Assembly (NCBI RefSeq): GCF_014696225.1
Contig: NZ_JACJPV010000020.1
Coordinates: 17,107 to 81,106, forward strand
Source of the DNA: Anabaena sp. FACHB-1237
GTDB lineage: Bacteria > Cyanobacteriota > Cyanobacteriia > Cyanobacteriales > Nostocaceae
DNA: 64,000 nucleotides
Direction: 5' to 3'
Shown here piece after piece: positions 9,301 to 17,624 of the stretch (position 1 is its first letter; each line of letters starts with the position of its first letter). Under the pieces are notes generated by a model. The model did no database searches. It had not been told where the DNA came from and saw only the letters and a list, made by a program, of their open reading frames with translations. Both the position numbers and the translations under genes were made by a program.

Positions 9301-10148
9301 ACGCTGATATGTTCATCATTTTCTGGCTGAAATATATCATATAAACTTTGAGAAACTCCATTTTCACGTAAGGAAGATACATATACTGGTACAGGTTGTA
9401 ATCCTTGTGCTGCAATAGCATGACATAAAGCGTCCATTACTTTAGTATTACCTGCTAAATAGTGAGCACGGTAAAAAAGAATACCGACACGAGGTAAGGA
9501 TTGAGAATGTTCGTTATTTGGGTTTATTGTTGTTAAATCAGGGTGTAGCATTGCTAAACCCCTACTAAATACTGAGTGCTGACTGCTGACTGCTGATAGC
9601 TGATAGCTATATAAACCAACACGAGGAATTATTTGAGGAGGTAAAGGATTAAATTTAGTGGAAAAACAATTATCACAAATAAACAGCAAACCATTGATAA
9701 AATTTTCTACTCCTCCCTCTTGAAAGTACCGCCAAATCTGGTACACAATGTTTTCAGCTAGAGTAGATTTAGACATTAAACCGGCATCTAAGCCATCATC
9801 ACCAGGTATTACAATAAGAGACGTACCATATCGGCTGACTATTTCCTGTGCCACTTCCAAACCATAACTCCAGTAACCACTACCTCCTAACAATCTTAAT
9901 ACAATTACTTGAGCAGATTCTAATACTTGTTCTGCATAAGCATCTATCGTTATTTGCTGTTGCAATTGTAACAAGTTAGCTACTCTTAGTTGCGGAAATT
10001 CTGGCGGTAGTTGAGGAACTACACAAGTTAAAGTTTGAATATCCGTATCCGCAGCCGTTATAAATATTAAAGGTGCGCTAGTTTGTTCTAAAAAAAACAA
10101 ACCATTTGATTGATTCCATCCACCTCCGGTTGCGTTTATACGGTGCAT
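6315..10148 (-). CDS. cobN: Cobaltochelatase subunit CobN (Mg-chelatase H family)
   Basis: Large subunit of the ATP-dependent chelatase that inserts cobalt into the corrin ring in the aerobic cobalamin route. The 1277 residues cover the full CobN/ChlH architecture: an N-terminal region, the core GKHGNLEWLPGKSVALS around residue 600, the GPTPHLYPFIVNDPGEGSQAK block, and a C-terminal region with GVRPVWD and RVDVTLRISGFFRD. The features LPTGKNFYSVD and SVWGTATMRTGGDDIAQALALIG favour CobN over ChlH. Three segments inside the frame look like intergenic cyanobacterial repeats captured in frame (near 9567-9612, 7800-7830 and 6886-6920). It stands alone on this strand; cobM lies 25 kb away. Confidence 0.93.
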   Translation of the reverse strand: MHRINATGGGWNQSNGLFFLEQTSAPLIFITAADTDIQTLTCVVPQLPPEFPQLRVANLLQLQQQITIDAYAEQVLESAQVIVLRLLGGSGYWSYGLEVAQEIVSRYGTSLIVIPGDDGLDAGLMSKSTLAENIVYQIWRYFQEGGVENFINGLLFICDNCFSTKFNPLPPQIIPRVGLYSYQLSAVSSQHSVFSRGLAMLHPDLTTINPNNEHSQSLPRVGILFYRAHYLAGNTKVMDALCHAIAAQGLQPVPVYVSSLRENGVSQSLYDIFQPENDEHISVLLNTTSFSLARLETEIPEIELWEKLNVPVFQVICSGGFQEQWENSLQGLTPRDMAMNVVLPEVDGRIITRAVSFKSLQSRNDQLETDVVVYEPVSDRINFIAKLAANWVKLRQKPPENRRIALILANYPNTNGRLANGVGLDTPASCVEILKALKLAGYKLDDIPLDSDALIRSLTVGVTNDPESKDWKIVNQSLEITEYQEYFATLPQTIQDAIIERWGIVNKSEFHQSSIPISGIEFGNIFVGIQPSRGYDLDPSLNYHAPDLEPTHHYLAFYHWIRKCFSADAIIHVGKHGNLEWLPGKSVALSNTCYPEIAIGPTPHLYPFIVNDPGEGSQAKRRSQAVIIDHLTPPMTRAELYGALQQVENLIDEYYEAESLDPGRMSMIKKRIEEIVIQENLYKDLGIENREDLLLNSLDGYLCELKETQIRDGLHIFGQTPKDRQLRDLIVAISRIPNRHSIGITRAIAQDWNLEFDPLTTNLKTPFIPPKTLSVSPRLCVKIKSCHIVGDVIQLLEEEAAFLVGKIIEKEELTLNYKPLRECLQWIELKLLPALQNTPEEINNLLRGLEGKYIPSAASGAPTRGRPEVLPTGKNFYSVDIRALPTETAWDIGRKAADALIETYTQEHGEYPQTIGLSVWGTATMRTGGDDIAQALALIGVRPVWDGAARRVVDFEILPLSILGRPRVDVTLRISGFFRDAFPNLIDLFSQAVTAVANLDEPTEENPIALAVTQDTDLWIEQGLSLDDAVERSQYRVFGSQPGTYGTGIQGLINSQNWQSDEDLAQAYINWSSYAYSQGTGNPEQGTENIEVFKQRLAQMQIVLHNQDNREHDILDSDDYYQFQGGLTAAVRSLQGKNPKTYFGDNSNTSSPKIRQLQEEINRVYRSRVINPKWIAGVMRHGYKGAFEMAATVDFLFGYDATAQCVEDHIYQGIVEAYLEDPVVCEFIHDHNPWALRDIAERLLEANQRNLWENVDQQTLENLRNLVHQAEAAIESK

Positions 10149-10490
10149 ATTTTTATGTTATCGCCTTTTTTAGTCTTCTGCAATCTACATTTTATCAGAA
10201 ATCACCATATTCATGTACAGAGTGGAGAGCATCAATTACTGAAAAATTTTAGATATGAGATCATATAATCAATCTACAATCATAAAGATTGGGCTATTAG
10301 TAACGAGTAATCAGCTTTCATCTATGGGTAGATAGATTTTCTATCAAATCATAGTTTTGCCAAATTCTATCATGATTGATGGACAACAGATTAAACTCAA
10401 ACTGGAGACAAATTTACAGGCTGATATTTTTGTTTTTAGCCTTTTGCTGAATGCTTACCTACAATCTAAAATTCAAAATCCAAAATCCAA
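10149..10490. other. Divergent intergenic region cobN / histidine kinase
   Basis: About 340 AT-rich bases between divergent genes that must hold both promoters. I looked for a cobalamin riboswitch upstream of cobN and saw none of its conserved segments. No gene or repeat stands out. Confidence 0.4.
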
Positions 10491-12398
10491 ATGTTTATTT
10501 CTCCCGATTTGGGATTTTCTCATACCGTACCTGTAAGTATATTCGATCAACTGGGCGAATTGCTACAACAGATGGCTACATTAGTTATTACGGATGCTGT
10601 AGTATTAACAGATGCTTTACTCGCTCCCGTTTTTTCCCCTAGAGATTGGCAAGATAAAAGATTTATCTTGGTAATATCTCACGGATTTACAGCTTTATTA
10701 CTAGGAAAAATACCACCCAGTCAACAAGATAATCTATATGTGAATTTGGATGTAAATTTTACCTTTAATCTACAAGCGATAAATTCCTTTATATCAGAAT
10801 TAGCGGAATTATTTACAACTAACTCTCTGACTTGTCAAAAACTTCATCAATATTCTGAAGTTATTGGTAATCATGATGCTAATTTACAAAGTGAATTTAC
10901 ATTATTATTGTTAGAATATTTACTCAAACAACCAGAGATAACAATTAGTCAGAAAACTCATACAGTAGATAATACAAATACTAATTTTACCTGTCAAATT
11001 GTGGAAGATATTCTCAAAAAACAAATAGCCCAGGAACAACTTTTAAATCATGTGACATCCCAAATCAGAAAAAGTTTAGATTTATCAGTAATTATCAATA
11101 CTGCAATTAGTCAAGTGCGGGAATTTTTAAAATTAGATAGATTAGTAATTTATAAATTTGTACCAGCAAAAATTATTGTTGAAAGTGTGGAAATTTCTGA
11201 TAATTCATTTGATGACAAAGATAATAGTTATGTTATTTATGAATCTCTTGGTTCAGAAATACCTTCTGTTTTGAATATTCAACAAGAATCTTGTTTTTTC
11301 CCTCTCCCATATTGTTACGATAAATATTTGCAAAATTTCACATTAGTAGTAGATGATATCGAAAAAACTTACATTTTGGAAACTTGTCTTTTAGAATTTT
11401 TAAGAAATATTCAAGTGCGGGCTAAATGTGCTATACCAATAATATTTGAAAACAAACTTTGGGGGTTATTAATTGCCCATCAATGTTATATACCACGACA
11501 ATGGCATCAAGGAGATATAAAGTTACTAACTTCTATAGCTGAACAATTAGCTATAGCTATTTATCAAACTGAATTAATGACATCTTTAAAAGTAGCTACG
11601 GAAATATTAAAACAGGAAAAAGAAACCTTAGAACAAAGGGTAATTGAACGTACAATGGCGTTAAGAGAAGCCCTATTAGCAGCAGAAGCAGCAAGTCGTG
11701 TTAGAAGCGAATTTTTAGCCACAATTAGCCATGAATTATTAACTCCTTTAACCTATGTTATTGGTATGTCTTCCACATTATTAAAATGGCCATTAGGAGA
11801 ATTAAGTCAACGACAGAGAAATTATTTACAAACTATTCATGATAGTGGAGAACATTTATTAGAGATGATTAATGATATTCTTGATTTATCACAAATTCAA
11901 GCAGGAAAAACAGTTTTAAATATTGAACGATTTTCATTAATTAAAGTTGCCCAAAATTCATTAAGCTGTGTTAAAGATAAAGCTAAGGAGAAAAATATTA
12001 CTTTAGAACTTGATTTACAAATTAATCCTACACAAGATGAATTTACAGGAGATGCTACTAGAATGGAACAAATTATTTGGAATTTATTAACTAATGCTAT
12101 TAAATTTACTCCAGAAAATGGTACTGTAATTTTACGTTTGTGGATAGAAGATAATACCGCAATTTGGCAAGTAGAAGATACCGGAATTGGTATTCCTGAA
12201 GATAAATTAACCTTATTATTTGAGAAGTTTCAACAGTTAGATACTCCCTATCGTCGCAATTATCAAGGTACTGGTTTAGGTTTAGCTTTAACTAAGCAAT
12301 TGGTAGAGTTACATCGTGGCCGCATTGAGGTAGAATCTACTGTAGGTATTGGTTCAGTTTTTACTGTGTGGATACCAAATCAAGTTAAGAATGGGTGA
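10491..12398 (+). CDS. GAF-domain sensor histidine kinase
   Basis: Sensor kinase of a two-component system, 635 residues and predicted cytosolic. Residues 1-170 form an unassigned N-terminal sensor domain. Residues about 175-350 are a GAF domain (SLDLSVIINTAISQVREFL, then CAIPIIFENKLWGLLIAHQC). A coiled-coil linker (LKQEKETLEQRVIERTMALREALLAAE) leads to the HisKA domain with phospho-acceptor His about residue 414 (TISHELLTPLT). The HATPase has N box NLLTNAIKFTPENG, G1 DTGIGIPEDKL and G2 GTGLGLALTKQLVELHRG. The GAF lacks the Cys-His pair of bilin-binding phytochrome/CBCR domains, so light sensing is doubtful. No response regulator is adjacent. nanE follows by 51 bases. Confidence 0.9.
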   Translation: MFISPDLGFSHTVPVSIFDQLGELLQQMATLVITDAVVLTDALLAPVFSPRDWQDKRFILVISHGFTALLLGKIPPSQQDNLYVNLDVNFTFNLQAINSFISELAELFTTNSLTCQKLHQYSEVIGNHDANLQSEFTLLLLEYLLKQPEITISQKTHTVDNTNTNFTCQIVEDILKKQIAQEQLLNHVTSQIRKSLDLSVIINTAISQVREFLKLDRLVIYKFVPAKIIVESVEISDNSFDDKDNSYVIYESLGSEIPSVLNIQQESCFFPLPYCYDKYLQNFTLVVDDIEKTYILETCLLEFLRNIQVRAKCAIPIIFENKLWGLLIAHQCYIPRQWHQGDIKLLTSIAEQLAIAIYQTELMTSLKVATEILKQEKETLEQRVIERTMALREALLAAEAASRVRSEFLATISHELLTPLTYVIGMSSTLLKWPLGELSQRQRNYLQTIHDSGEHLLEMINDILDLSQIQAGKTVLNIERFSLIKVAQNSLSCVKDKAKEKNITLELDLQINPTQDEFTGDATRMEQIIWNLLTNAIKFTPENGTVILRLWIEDNTAIWQVEDTGIGIPEDKLTLLFEKFQQLDTPYRRNYQGTGLGLALTKQLVELHRGRIEVESTVGIGSVFTVWIPNQVKNG

Positions 12399-12449
12399 TT
12401 GGTGATTGTATAATTCTGTTAAGTTCTCTGATGTTCTATTCCTATCAAT

Positions 12450-13118
12450 ATGATTAATTTACCTAAAGGTTTAATAGTATCCTGTCAAGCACCAGTAAAT
12501 TCACCATTACATGATCCTTACATTATCTCAGCGATCGCACAAGCAGCAGTCAATAATGGGGCTGTTGCTGTAAGAATTGATACACCTAATCACATTAACG
12601 CTGTGCGGGAAAAAGTACAAGTACCGATTATTGGTTTGTGGAAACAGGTAATAGCTGGTTCTGATGTTTATATAACTCCTTCATATTATCATGCTGCTGC
12701 TGTTTCTGAAGCAGGAGCGGATATTATTGCTATAGATGCTACTAATAGAACCCGTCCCTATGATGAAAAGTTAATAGATATTATTGCCCGTATTCACGAG
12801 ACTTTAGGAAAACCAGTTATGGCGGATGTAGATACTTTTGAAGCTGCAAAATTTGCCGTTGAAGCTGGTGCTGATATTGTCGGTACTACCCTTTACGGTT
12901 ACACAGCAGCTACTAAAAATTGTCCTCCTCCGGGTTGGGAATTATTAACAAAAATAGTGGAAAAACTAGATACTTTTGTGATTTGTGAAGGTGGTATTTC
13001 TTCACCGCAAATGGCTAAAAAAGCCTTAGATTTAGGGGCTGATGCAGTGGTAGTAGGTACGGCTATTACTGGGATTGATTTATTAGTTAGATCCTATCAT
13101 CAGTTAATTGATAATTGA
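12450..13118 (+). CDS. nanE: N-acetylmannosamine-6-phosphate 2-epimerase
   Basis: TIM-barrel epimerase that interconverts N-acetylmannosamine 6-phosphate and N-acetylglucosamine 6-phosphate in amino-sugar or sialic acid metabolism. The 222-residue length is typical. Family segments include GLIVSCQAPVNSPLHDP at the N-terminus, VPIIGLWKQ, IAIDATNRTRP, PVMADVDTFEAA, GTTLYGYTA, and the phosphate-binding EGGISSPQMAKKALDLGADAVVVGTAIT. No other sialic acid genes are in the window, so it probably serves amino-sugar recycling here. The upstream kinase is co-directional but functionally unrelated as far as I can tell. Confidence 0.93.
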   Translation: MINLPKGLIVSCQAPVNSPLHDPYIISAIAQAAVNNGAVAVRIDTPNHINAVREKVQVPIIGLWKQVIAGSDVYITPSYYHAAAVSEAGADIIAIDATNRTRPYDEKLIDIIARIHETLGKPVMADVDTFEAAKFAVEAGADIVGTTLYGYTAATKNCPPPGWELLTKIVEKLDTFVICEGGISSPQMAKKALDLGADAVVVGTAITGIDLLVRSYHQLIDN

Positions 13119-13131
13119 CCTGTAATATACA

Positions 13132-13331
13132 TAGGACTTACGCACTGTACAAATTCACCATGATGTGAATGAACGAAAATCCGTCGTTTCAGGCTTTTGG
13201 CGATTAACTTCTGATCAGTAGCAATGCTCACGGCAAGGGAAGCTATCACTCAAAAATCATCAAAAAATCACGTTAAAATGCCCGAAACCCATAGTCCATA
13301 TTTAGTTGATTATGTCAATGCGTAAGTCCTA
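13132..13331. repeat. 200-bp non-autonomous element with 13-bp perfect inverted ends
   Basis: It starts TAGGACTTACGCA and ends TGCGTAAGTCCTA, a perfect 13-bp terminal inverted repeat. The interior (200 bp in all) does not code and differs from the shorter elements with the same type of ends at 21766-21889, 34481-34707 and 59258-59348. It is probably a deletion derivative or MITE of an insertion sequence with these ends. Confidence 0.7.
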
Positions 13332-13539
13332 ATACAGTAGATGCCATTTGTGTAAGGTACATCGTTAACATACAGAATCTCTGTAATAAAAAGTATTATT
13401 GTTAACTTATATACTTTTTAATTATGTAAATTACTGTACGTAGGTATGTTTATATTAAGGTGAATGTGTGATTGATAAATACAACGCAGCAATAATTTAT
13501 CAGTAGTTTTGGGCATTCAGTATTCGGTTTAAAATGTAA

Positions 13540-13740
13540 ATTAATCTTTAAGAAATGTATCATAAAGATGATCACCATTTGACAATTACTTGGAAGTACA
13601 AATATAATTAGCAATTATATATCAATGGTTAGAGGTTAGAGAAAACCCCACTAAACTTTGACAACAGCATAATTTCGTTCACCAGTGGTTATTCCTTACA
13701 CATTAAGGATTTTAGATGGAAAATGAATCATTTATTGTAA
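13540..13740 (+). repeat. Degenerate third copy of the CRISPR leader sequence
   Basis: Blocks of this stretch match the two CRISPR leaders at 19203-19558 and 20625-20981 in the same order: TTTAAGAAATGTATCA, GATCACCATTTGACAA, AGCAATTATATATCAA, ACAGCATAATTTCGTT and ATTCCTTACACATTAAGG. No CRISPR repeat follows; instead the matching region ends just before the gene starting at 13756. It looks like an old leader remnant at the left edge of the radical SAM cluster. Confidence 0.6.
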
Positions 13741-13755
13741 TATTTTGTGACATTC

Positions 13756-14481
13756 ATGAATGCTTATTTACTAAGAACTTTAGTCATAGCCTGTTTGACA
13801 CTCACTATGGTAGGACAACCTGTTCTTGCCCAAAATTCCCCCAATTCTCAATCAACCTCTAAACCTACTCAAACTTCAGACTGTGTTCCTTTTCCTCCAG
13901 GAATAAATTCGCTCGCTTTACTAAGACTACCCCAAGTACAAACAGAACTTCAGATCACGAAATTACAAGTTGCCGAATTAACTAAGCTAGAATCAATATT
14001 GAAACAAAAATTTACTGGCTTATATACCTCTTTACAATCTCGTCCATGGACTGACGAGAGAAAAAAGAAGTTTTTTGAAGAAGTTCAACAAGTATCTCAA
14101 GAAAACAGTGGTCAACTTAACGAAATTTTACAACCTCGTCAGTTTACCCGCTTGAAGGAAATTATGCTTCAGGTATATGGATGGCAAAGTCTTAACCAAG
14201 AAGAAACTGTGAGCTTGCTAAATCTAAGTGAAGATCAACAAAATCAACTGAGAAAGATTAGTCAAGAAACCAATCAAAAGGCTTTTAAAATGTTTGAATT
14301 TCCTGCCACGAATAGTCCTCAAAGCTGTAATAAGGTGATGACAAGCAATAAAAAACGCCTGGATCAACTCAGGCAAAAAAGCCAAAAACAAGCTGATGCT
14401 ATTCTCTCTCAAAAACAGCAACAATTGTTAAAGATTTTAAAAGGAAAACCTTTTACTATCGATCTCACCTTAATTAATTAA
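13756..14481 (+). CDS. Secreted helical protein of unknown function
   Basis: The 241-residue product (ATG at 13756; a GTG three codons earlier is possible) has a clear Sec signal peptide ending in VGQPVLAQ. The mature part is rich in Gln, Lys and Leu and predicted mostly helical, with segments such as LRLPQVQTELQITKLQVAEL and LLNLSEDQQNQLRKI. The pattern of 'L..EQ..QL.ki..e...' blocks recalls periplasmic Spy/CpxP-type or bacterial LTxxQ proteins, but I cannot assign it. It lies 71 bases before the HydE-like gene on the same strand and may be the first gene of that cluster. Confidence 0.7.
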   Translation: MNAYLLRTLVIACLTLTMVGQPVLAQNSPNSQSTSKPTQTSDCVPFPPGINSLALLRLPQVQTELQITKLQVAELTKLESILKQKFTGLYTSLQSRPWTDERKKKFFEEVQQVSQENSGQLNEILQPRQFTRLKEIMLQVYGWQSLNQEETVSLLNLSEDQQNQLRKISQETNQKAFKMFEFPATNSPQSCNKVMTSNKKRLDQLRQKSQKQADAILSQKQQQLLKILKGKPFTIDLTLIN

Positions 14482-14552
14482 ATGGTACTAAATTAAATGG
14501 TACTAATGGCGAACTAAATCAATAACACTATAAAGAGGAGAAAAAGTTATTT

Positions 14553-15566
14553 ATGACTACCATTCAAAAAGATGCCTTAGAAATTAAAAATCTCACCAAT
14601 TCTGAATTATTGGAACTTTTAACTGCCGAGGGAGAATTACAACAATGGTTATGGCAAAAAGCACGAGAAACTCGCCAAACCCATTTAGAGAACCAAGCAG
14701 TTGTTAGAGGAGTGATTGAAATTTCCAACTATTGCCAGAAAAACTGTGATTACTGTGCAATCAGAGCAGTTAACACTCAGATAGAACGATACCGATTCAC
14801 TGCAGAAGAAATTTTAGCAATTGCCCAACAAATTGCCGAAGCACATATTCCTATAGTCTTTTTACAAGCGGGACAAGATCCCCAATGTGATCCCATTTTA
14901 GAAGAGGTGATTCCCGAAATTAAACGTCGTTTTAATGTCAACATCCTACTTTGTTTAGGAGAACGTCCCAAAGCCGTTTATGAAAGATTTGCCGAACTGG
15001 GAGCGAACTCTTATATTTTAAAATTTGAGTCTTCTAACCCTGAGTTATACAAACAAATTGCCCATACTTCCTTAGAAAAGCGACTGCAATGCGCCCGATG
15101 GATTCAGGAAGCTGGCTTAAAGTTAGGAACAGGTAATATTGTGGGATTACCGCATCAAACCCTCGATATGCTCGTAGATGACATTCGTTTAGCCTTAGAG
15201 ATTAACCCAGATTTTGTTAGTTCTTCCCCATTTATACCCAATCAGAATACCCCCTTAGAATCCTTGCCCTATGGGAATCTGAACTATACATTAAATACGA
15301 TGGCCATTTATCGAATAGCCTTGAAAACACCCTTAATCCCTACAGTGAGTGCTCTGGAGAAAATTCAGCCAGGGGGTCAACTTATGGGATTTAATGCCGG
15401 AGCTAACGTGATTACTATAAACTTTACTCCACAAGATTTTCAAGAAAAATACCTTATTTATTCCCAAAAACGTTTTGTAGTCAGATTAAACCATGCTTTG
15501 GAAACCCTACATCAAGCGGGTTTAAAAGTAGAAAAATTAATCACTCAAAATTATCAAGCCAACTAA
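14553..15566 (+). CDS. HydE/BioB-like radical SAM protein
   Basis: Radical S-adenosylmethionine enzyme, 337 residues. The cluster-binding motif is CQKNCDYC (CxxxCxxC) at about residue 62, in the context EISNYCQKNCDYCAIRA typical of the HydE/PylB/BioB group. Further barrel signatures are IVFLQAGQDP, LKFESSNPELYKQI and GTGNIVGLPHQT, followed by a BATS-like C-terminal part with GANVITINFTP. No hydrogenase maturation partner (HydF, HydG) or pyrrolysine gene is nearby, so the substrate is unknown. It has a good ribosome binding site (AGGAG) and is followed after one base by the methyltransferase gene, so they are almost certainly co-transcribed. Confidence 0.85.
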   Translation: MTTIQKDALEIKNLTNSELLELLTAEGELQQWLWQKARETRQTHLENQAVVRGVIEISNYCQKNCDYCAIRAVNTQIERYRFTAEEILAIAQQIAEAHIPIVFLQAGQDPQCDPILEEVIPEIKRRFNVNILLCLGERPKAVYERFAELGANSYILKFESSNPELYKQIAHTSLEKRLQCARWIQEAGLKLGTGNIVGLPHQTLDMLVDDIRLALEINPDFVSSSPFIPNQNTPLESLPYGNLNYTLNTMAIYRIALKTPLIPTVSALEKIQPGGQLMGFNAGANVITINFTPQDFQEKYLIYSQKRFVVRLNHALETLHQAGLKVEKLITQNYQAN

Positions 15567-15567
15567 C

Positions 15568-16668
15568 ATGATTAAACGATTAAAGATCAGTCGAGAATTC
15601 TTATTAACTATCTTGTCATTAACTTTTTTGCTAGTGTCACTTCTCTCTCCCATCATTATTCATGCTCAGGAACCAAAATCACGGACAATTAAAGAAATTA
15701 AGATCAACTCCAAAACCTCTTTAGTTCACTTGGGTAGTATAGATTCTTTTGATATTACTGAAGGGGGAGTTGAAGCAGGAAAATTCTTGTTCAATGCCTT
15801 GGAAACTGGCAATAATGATTCTGCCCAAGCTGCTAGTAAAATTTATGATCGGATCATTCCTTTAGAAAATTATGGAGGAGAATATACAGCCCTTCAATGG
15901 TTTGCCAAATATCTGTTAGCTTCTAATAGTGAAAAAGAGAAAATCCTCGCGGACAAATATCATCGAGAATTTTTTAACTTCTGGGCTGAAAATAATTTTG
16001 CCAACCTCAAAGAGTATATTCAACGTAAGTATAAACTCAAAGAATTTGAGGATGGAAAGACTTTTAAAGGTCAGTCGAGAATATCGTTCCTAGAAGACTT
16101 TATTCTCTTCAATAATCCTCGCCGAGAAGAATGGGAAAAGACCAGCAAGATTATGCAGGTTTTAAATCTCAAGCCAGGAATGCGAATTGCAGATATTGGC
16201 AGTGGTCCGGGATACTACACCTTTAAATTTTCTGAAGCTGTTGGACCAAATGGGAAAGTATTCGGTATAGACACTGTCAAAGACCACGTTAATTTTGTCA
16301 GTAAGGTAGCCAGTAAATACAAGCTCAATAACATTGATTTTGTCTATTTGCCAAAAGCAGATAACATTGGCGTGGCCGAAAATCAGGTAGATTTGGCTTA
16401 TATGTGTTCTCTATATCACATTATCTATACCGTCACCCTGCAAGAAGTGCAAGAACGCTACTTGAATAGCCTGAAAAAAGCCCTCAAGCCAGATGGTCGC
16501 TTTGTAGTTGTGGATAACGCCTTGGTAGAAAAAGGAACGCTGCCCTATCATGGTCCTTACATAGCCAAGGAATTGGTAATTTCTCAATTAGAACAGTATG
16601 GTTTTCGCCTGGAAAAAGAATATCAATTCATTCCCCAAAGATATATTTTAATCTTCAAAAAAGCCTAG
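15568..16668 (+). CDS. SAM-dependent methyltransferase with N-terminal signal peptide
   Basis: The 366-residue product begins with a basic start and a long hydrophobic core (FLLTILSLTFLLVSLLSP) ending IIIHAQ, a Sec signal peptide or membrane anchor. Residues about 30-195 are an unassigned domain. From about residue 197 there is a class I methyltransferase fold: motif I ADIGSGPGYYTFKF, an acidic residue after beta 2 (VFGIDTV), and a later VDLAYMCSLYHII block. Class I methyltransferases normally use cytosolic SAM, so an exported one is odd; secreted cyanobacterial and proteobacterial relatives annotated as methyltransferases do exist. It follows the HydE-like gene by one base and the exporter gene follows by 11 bases. 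Confidence 0.82.
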   Translation: MIKRLKISREFLLTILSLTFLLVSLLSPIIIHAQEPKSRTIKEIKINSKTSLVHLGSIDSFDITEGGVEAGKFLFNALETGNNDSAQAASKIYDRIIPLENYGGEYTALQWFAKYLLASNSEKEKILADKYHREFFNFWAENNFANLKEYIQRKYKLKEFEDGKTFKGQSRISFLEDFILFNNPRREEWEKTSKIMQVLNLKPGMRIADIGSGPGYYTFKFSEAVGPNGKVFGIDTVKDHVNFVSKVASKYKLNNIDFVYLPKADNIGVAENQVDLAYMCSLYHIIYTVTLQEVQERYLNSLKKALKPDGRFVVVDNALVEKGTLPYHGPYIAKELVISQLEQYGFRLEKEYQFIPQRYILIFKKA

Positions 16669-16679
16669 GACCGAAAGCA

Positions 16680-17564
16680 ATGGATTTTAGAGTCATTGGT
16701 ATCTCTGCTGCACTGGGTTCATCCGCATCATGGGCGGTTGGTTCAATCCTCTTTAAGCGATTGGGGGAAAAGTTATCACCCCTAGGGATGACTCTGGCCA
16801 AAGGAGGGGTCAGCGTGGTTTTCCTAGCTTTAGCTCTACTGGTTACTGGCTATAATCAGGTTGACCATCAATCCTTGTTTTTACTAATTTTAAGCGGCTT
16901 GTTAGGAATTTCTATCGGGGATACGTTATTTTTTGAGGCTTTGCAAGATATAGGAGCGCATTCACTGATTTTATTAACGACCTTTGGTGAGGTCTTAACT
17001 ATTATCCTTGCGGTGATTTTCCTGAAAGAACAACCCACCCCTCAACAGTGGGTAGGAATTGTCTCAGTTTTATTGGGAATTGCCCTGGTACTCCATAGCA
17101 AAATTACCAATGACTCTCAAAAATCCCAGTTCAAATGGAGAGGAATTATCATCGGTTTGCTCTCAGTGATTTGTATGTCTGTGTCCCTGATTATTGCTAA
17201 ACAGGGTTTGGCTTCTCTGTCAGCTATTCAAGCAACTTTTATTCGGATGCTATCAGGAACAGTGGGGATGTTCGGTTTTGGCTTGGTTACTCAACGATTA
17301 GGAAAATGGATGAATCCTTTTGAGGATCGCGCTTTAATCGCCAGGTTCTTAATCGCAGTAGCAGTTGTCACCTTTGGCGGCTTCTGGTTGTCCTTGGTGT
17401 CTCTCAAATATATTGATGTTGCCATTGCCAATATACTCAGTTCTACTGAACCCCTTTTTGTACTACCCCTGGCTGCCATTTTTCTCAAGGAGAAAATCAC
17501 CACTCAAGCATTAATTGGCAATTTTGTGGCAGTGTTCGGCATTATTTTAATTTGTACTCCCTGA
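16680..17564 (+). CDS. EamA-family (DMT) transporter
   Basis: Integral membrane protein of 294 residues with about ten hydrophobic segments in two homologous EamA halves. Each half has the family hallmark near its end (VLTIILAVIFLKEQPTPQQWVG and FVLPLAAIFLKEKITTQALIG). Members of this superfamily export or import small metabolites such as amino acids, nucleosides and cofactors. Its place between a methyltransferase and a radical SAM gene suggests it moves the product or a precursor of that pathway; the substrate cannot be read from sequence. Confidence 0.88.
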   Translation: MDFRVIGISAALGSSASWAVGSILFKRLGEKLSPLGMTLAKGGVSVVFLALALLVTGYNQVDHQSLFLLILSGLLGISIGDTLFFEALQDIGAHSLILLTTFGEVLTIILAVIFLKEQPTPQQWVGIVSVLLGIALVLHSKITNDSQKSQFKWRGIIIGLLSVICMSVSLIIAKQGLASLSAIQATFIRMLSGTVGMFGFGLVTQRLGKWMNPFEDRALIARFLIAVAVVTFGGFWLSLVSLKYIDVAIANILSSTEPLFVLPLAAIFLKEKITTQALIGNFVAVFGIILICTP

Positions 17565-17624
17565 GCTACTCATTAAAAATTCTCAAAATCCTTAATTTTA
17601 TCTTGTGAAAAGGAGATTAAATCA

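Noticed and set aside
10149..10320. Cobalamin riboswitch upstream of cobN
   Set aside because: I could not find the conserved B12-box or the pairing segments; regulation of cobN here is unknown.
10491..12398. Phytochrome or cyanobacteriochrome photoreceptor
   Set aside because: The GAF domain lacks the chromophore-binding Cys-His pair, so it is called only a GAF histidine kinase.
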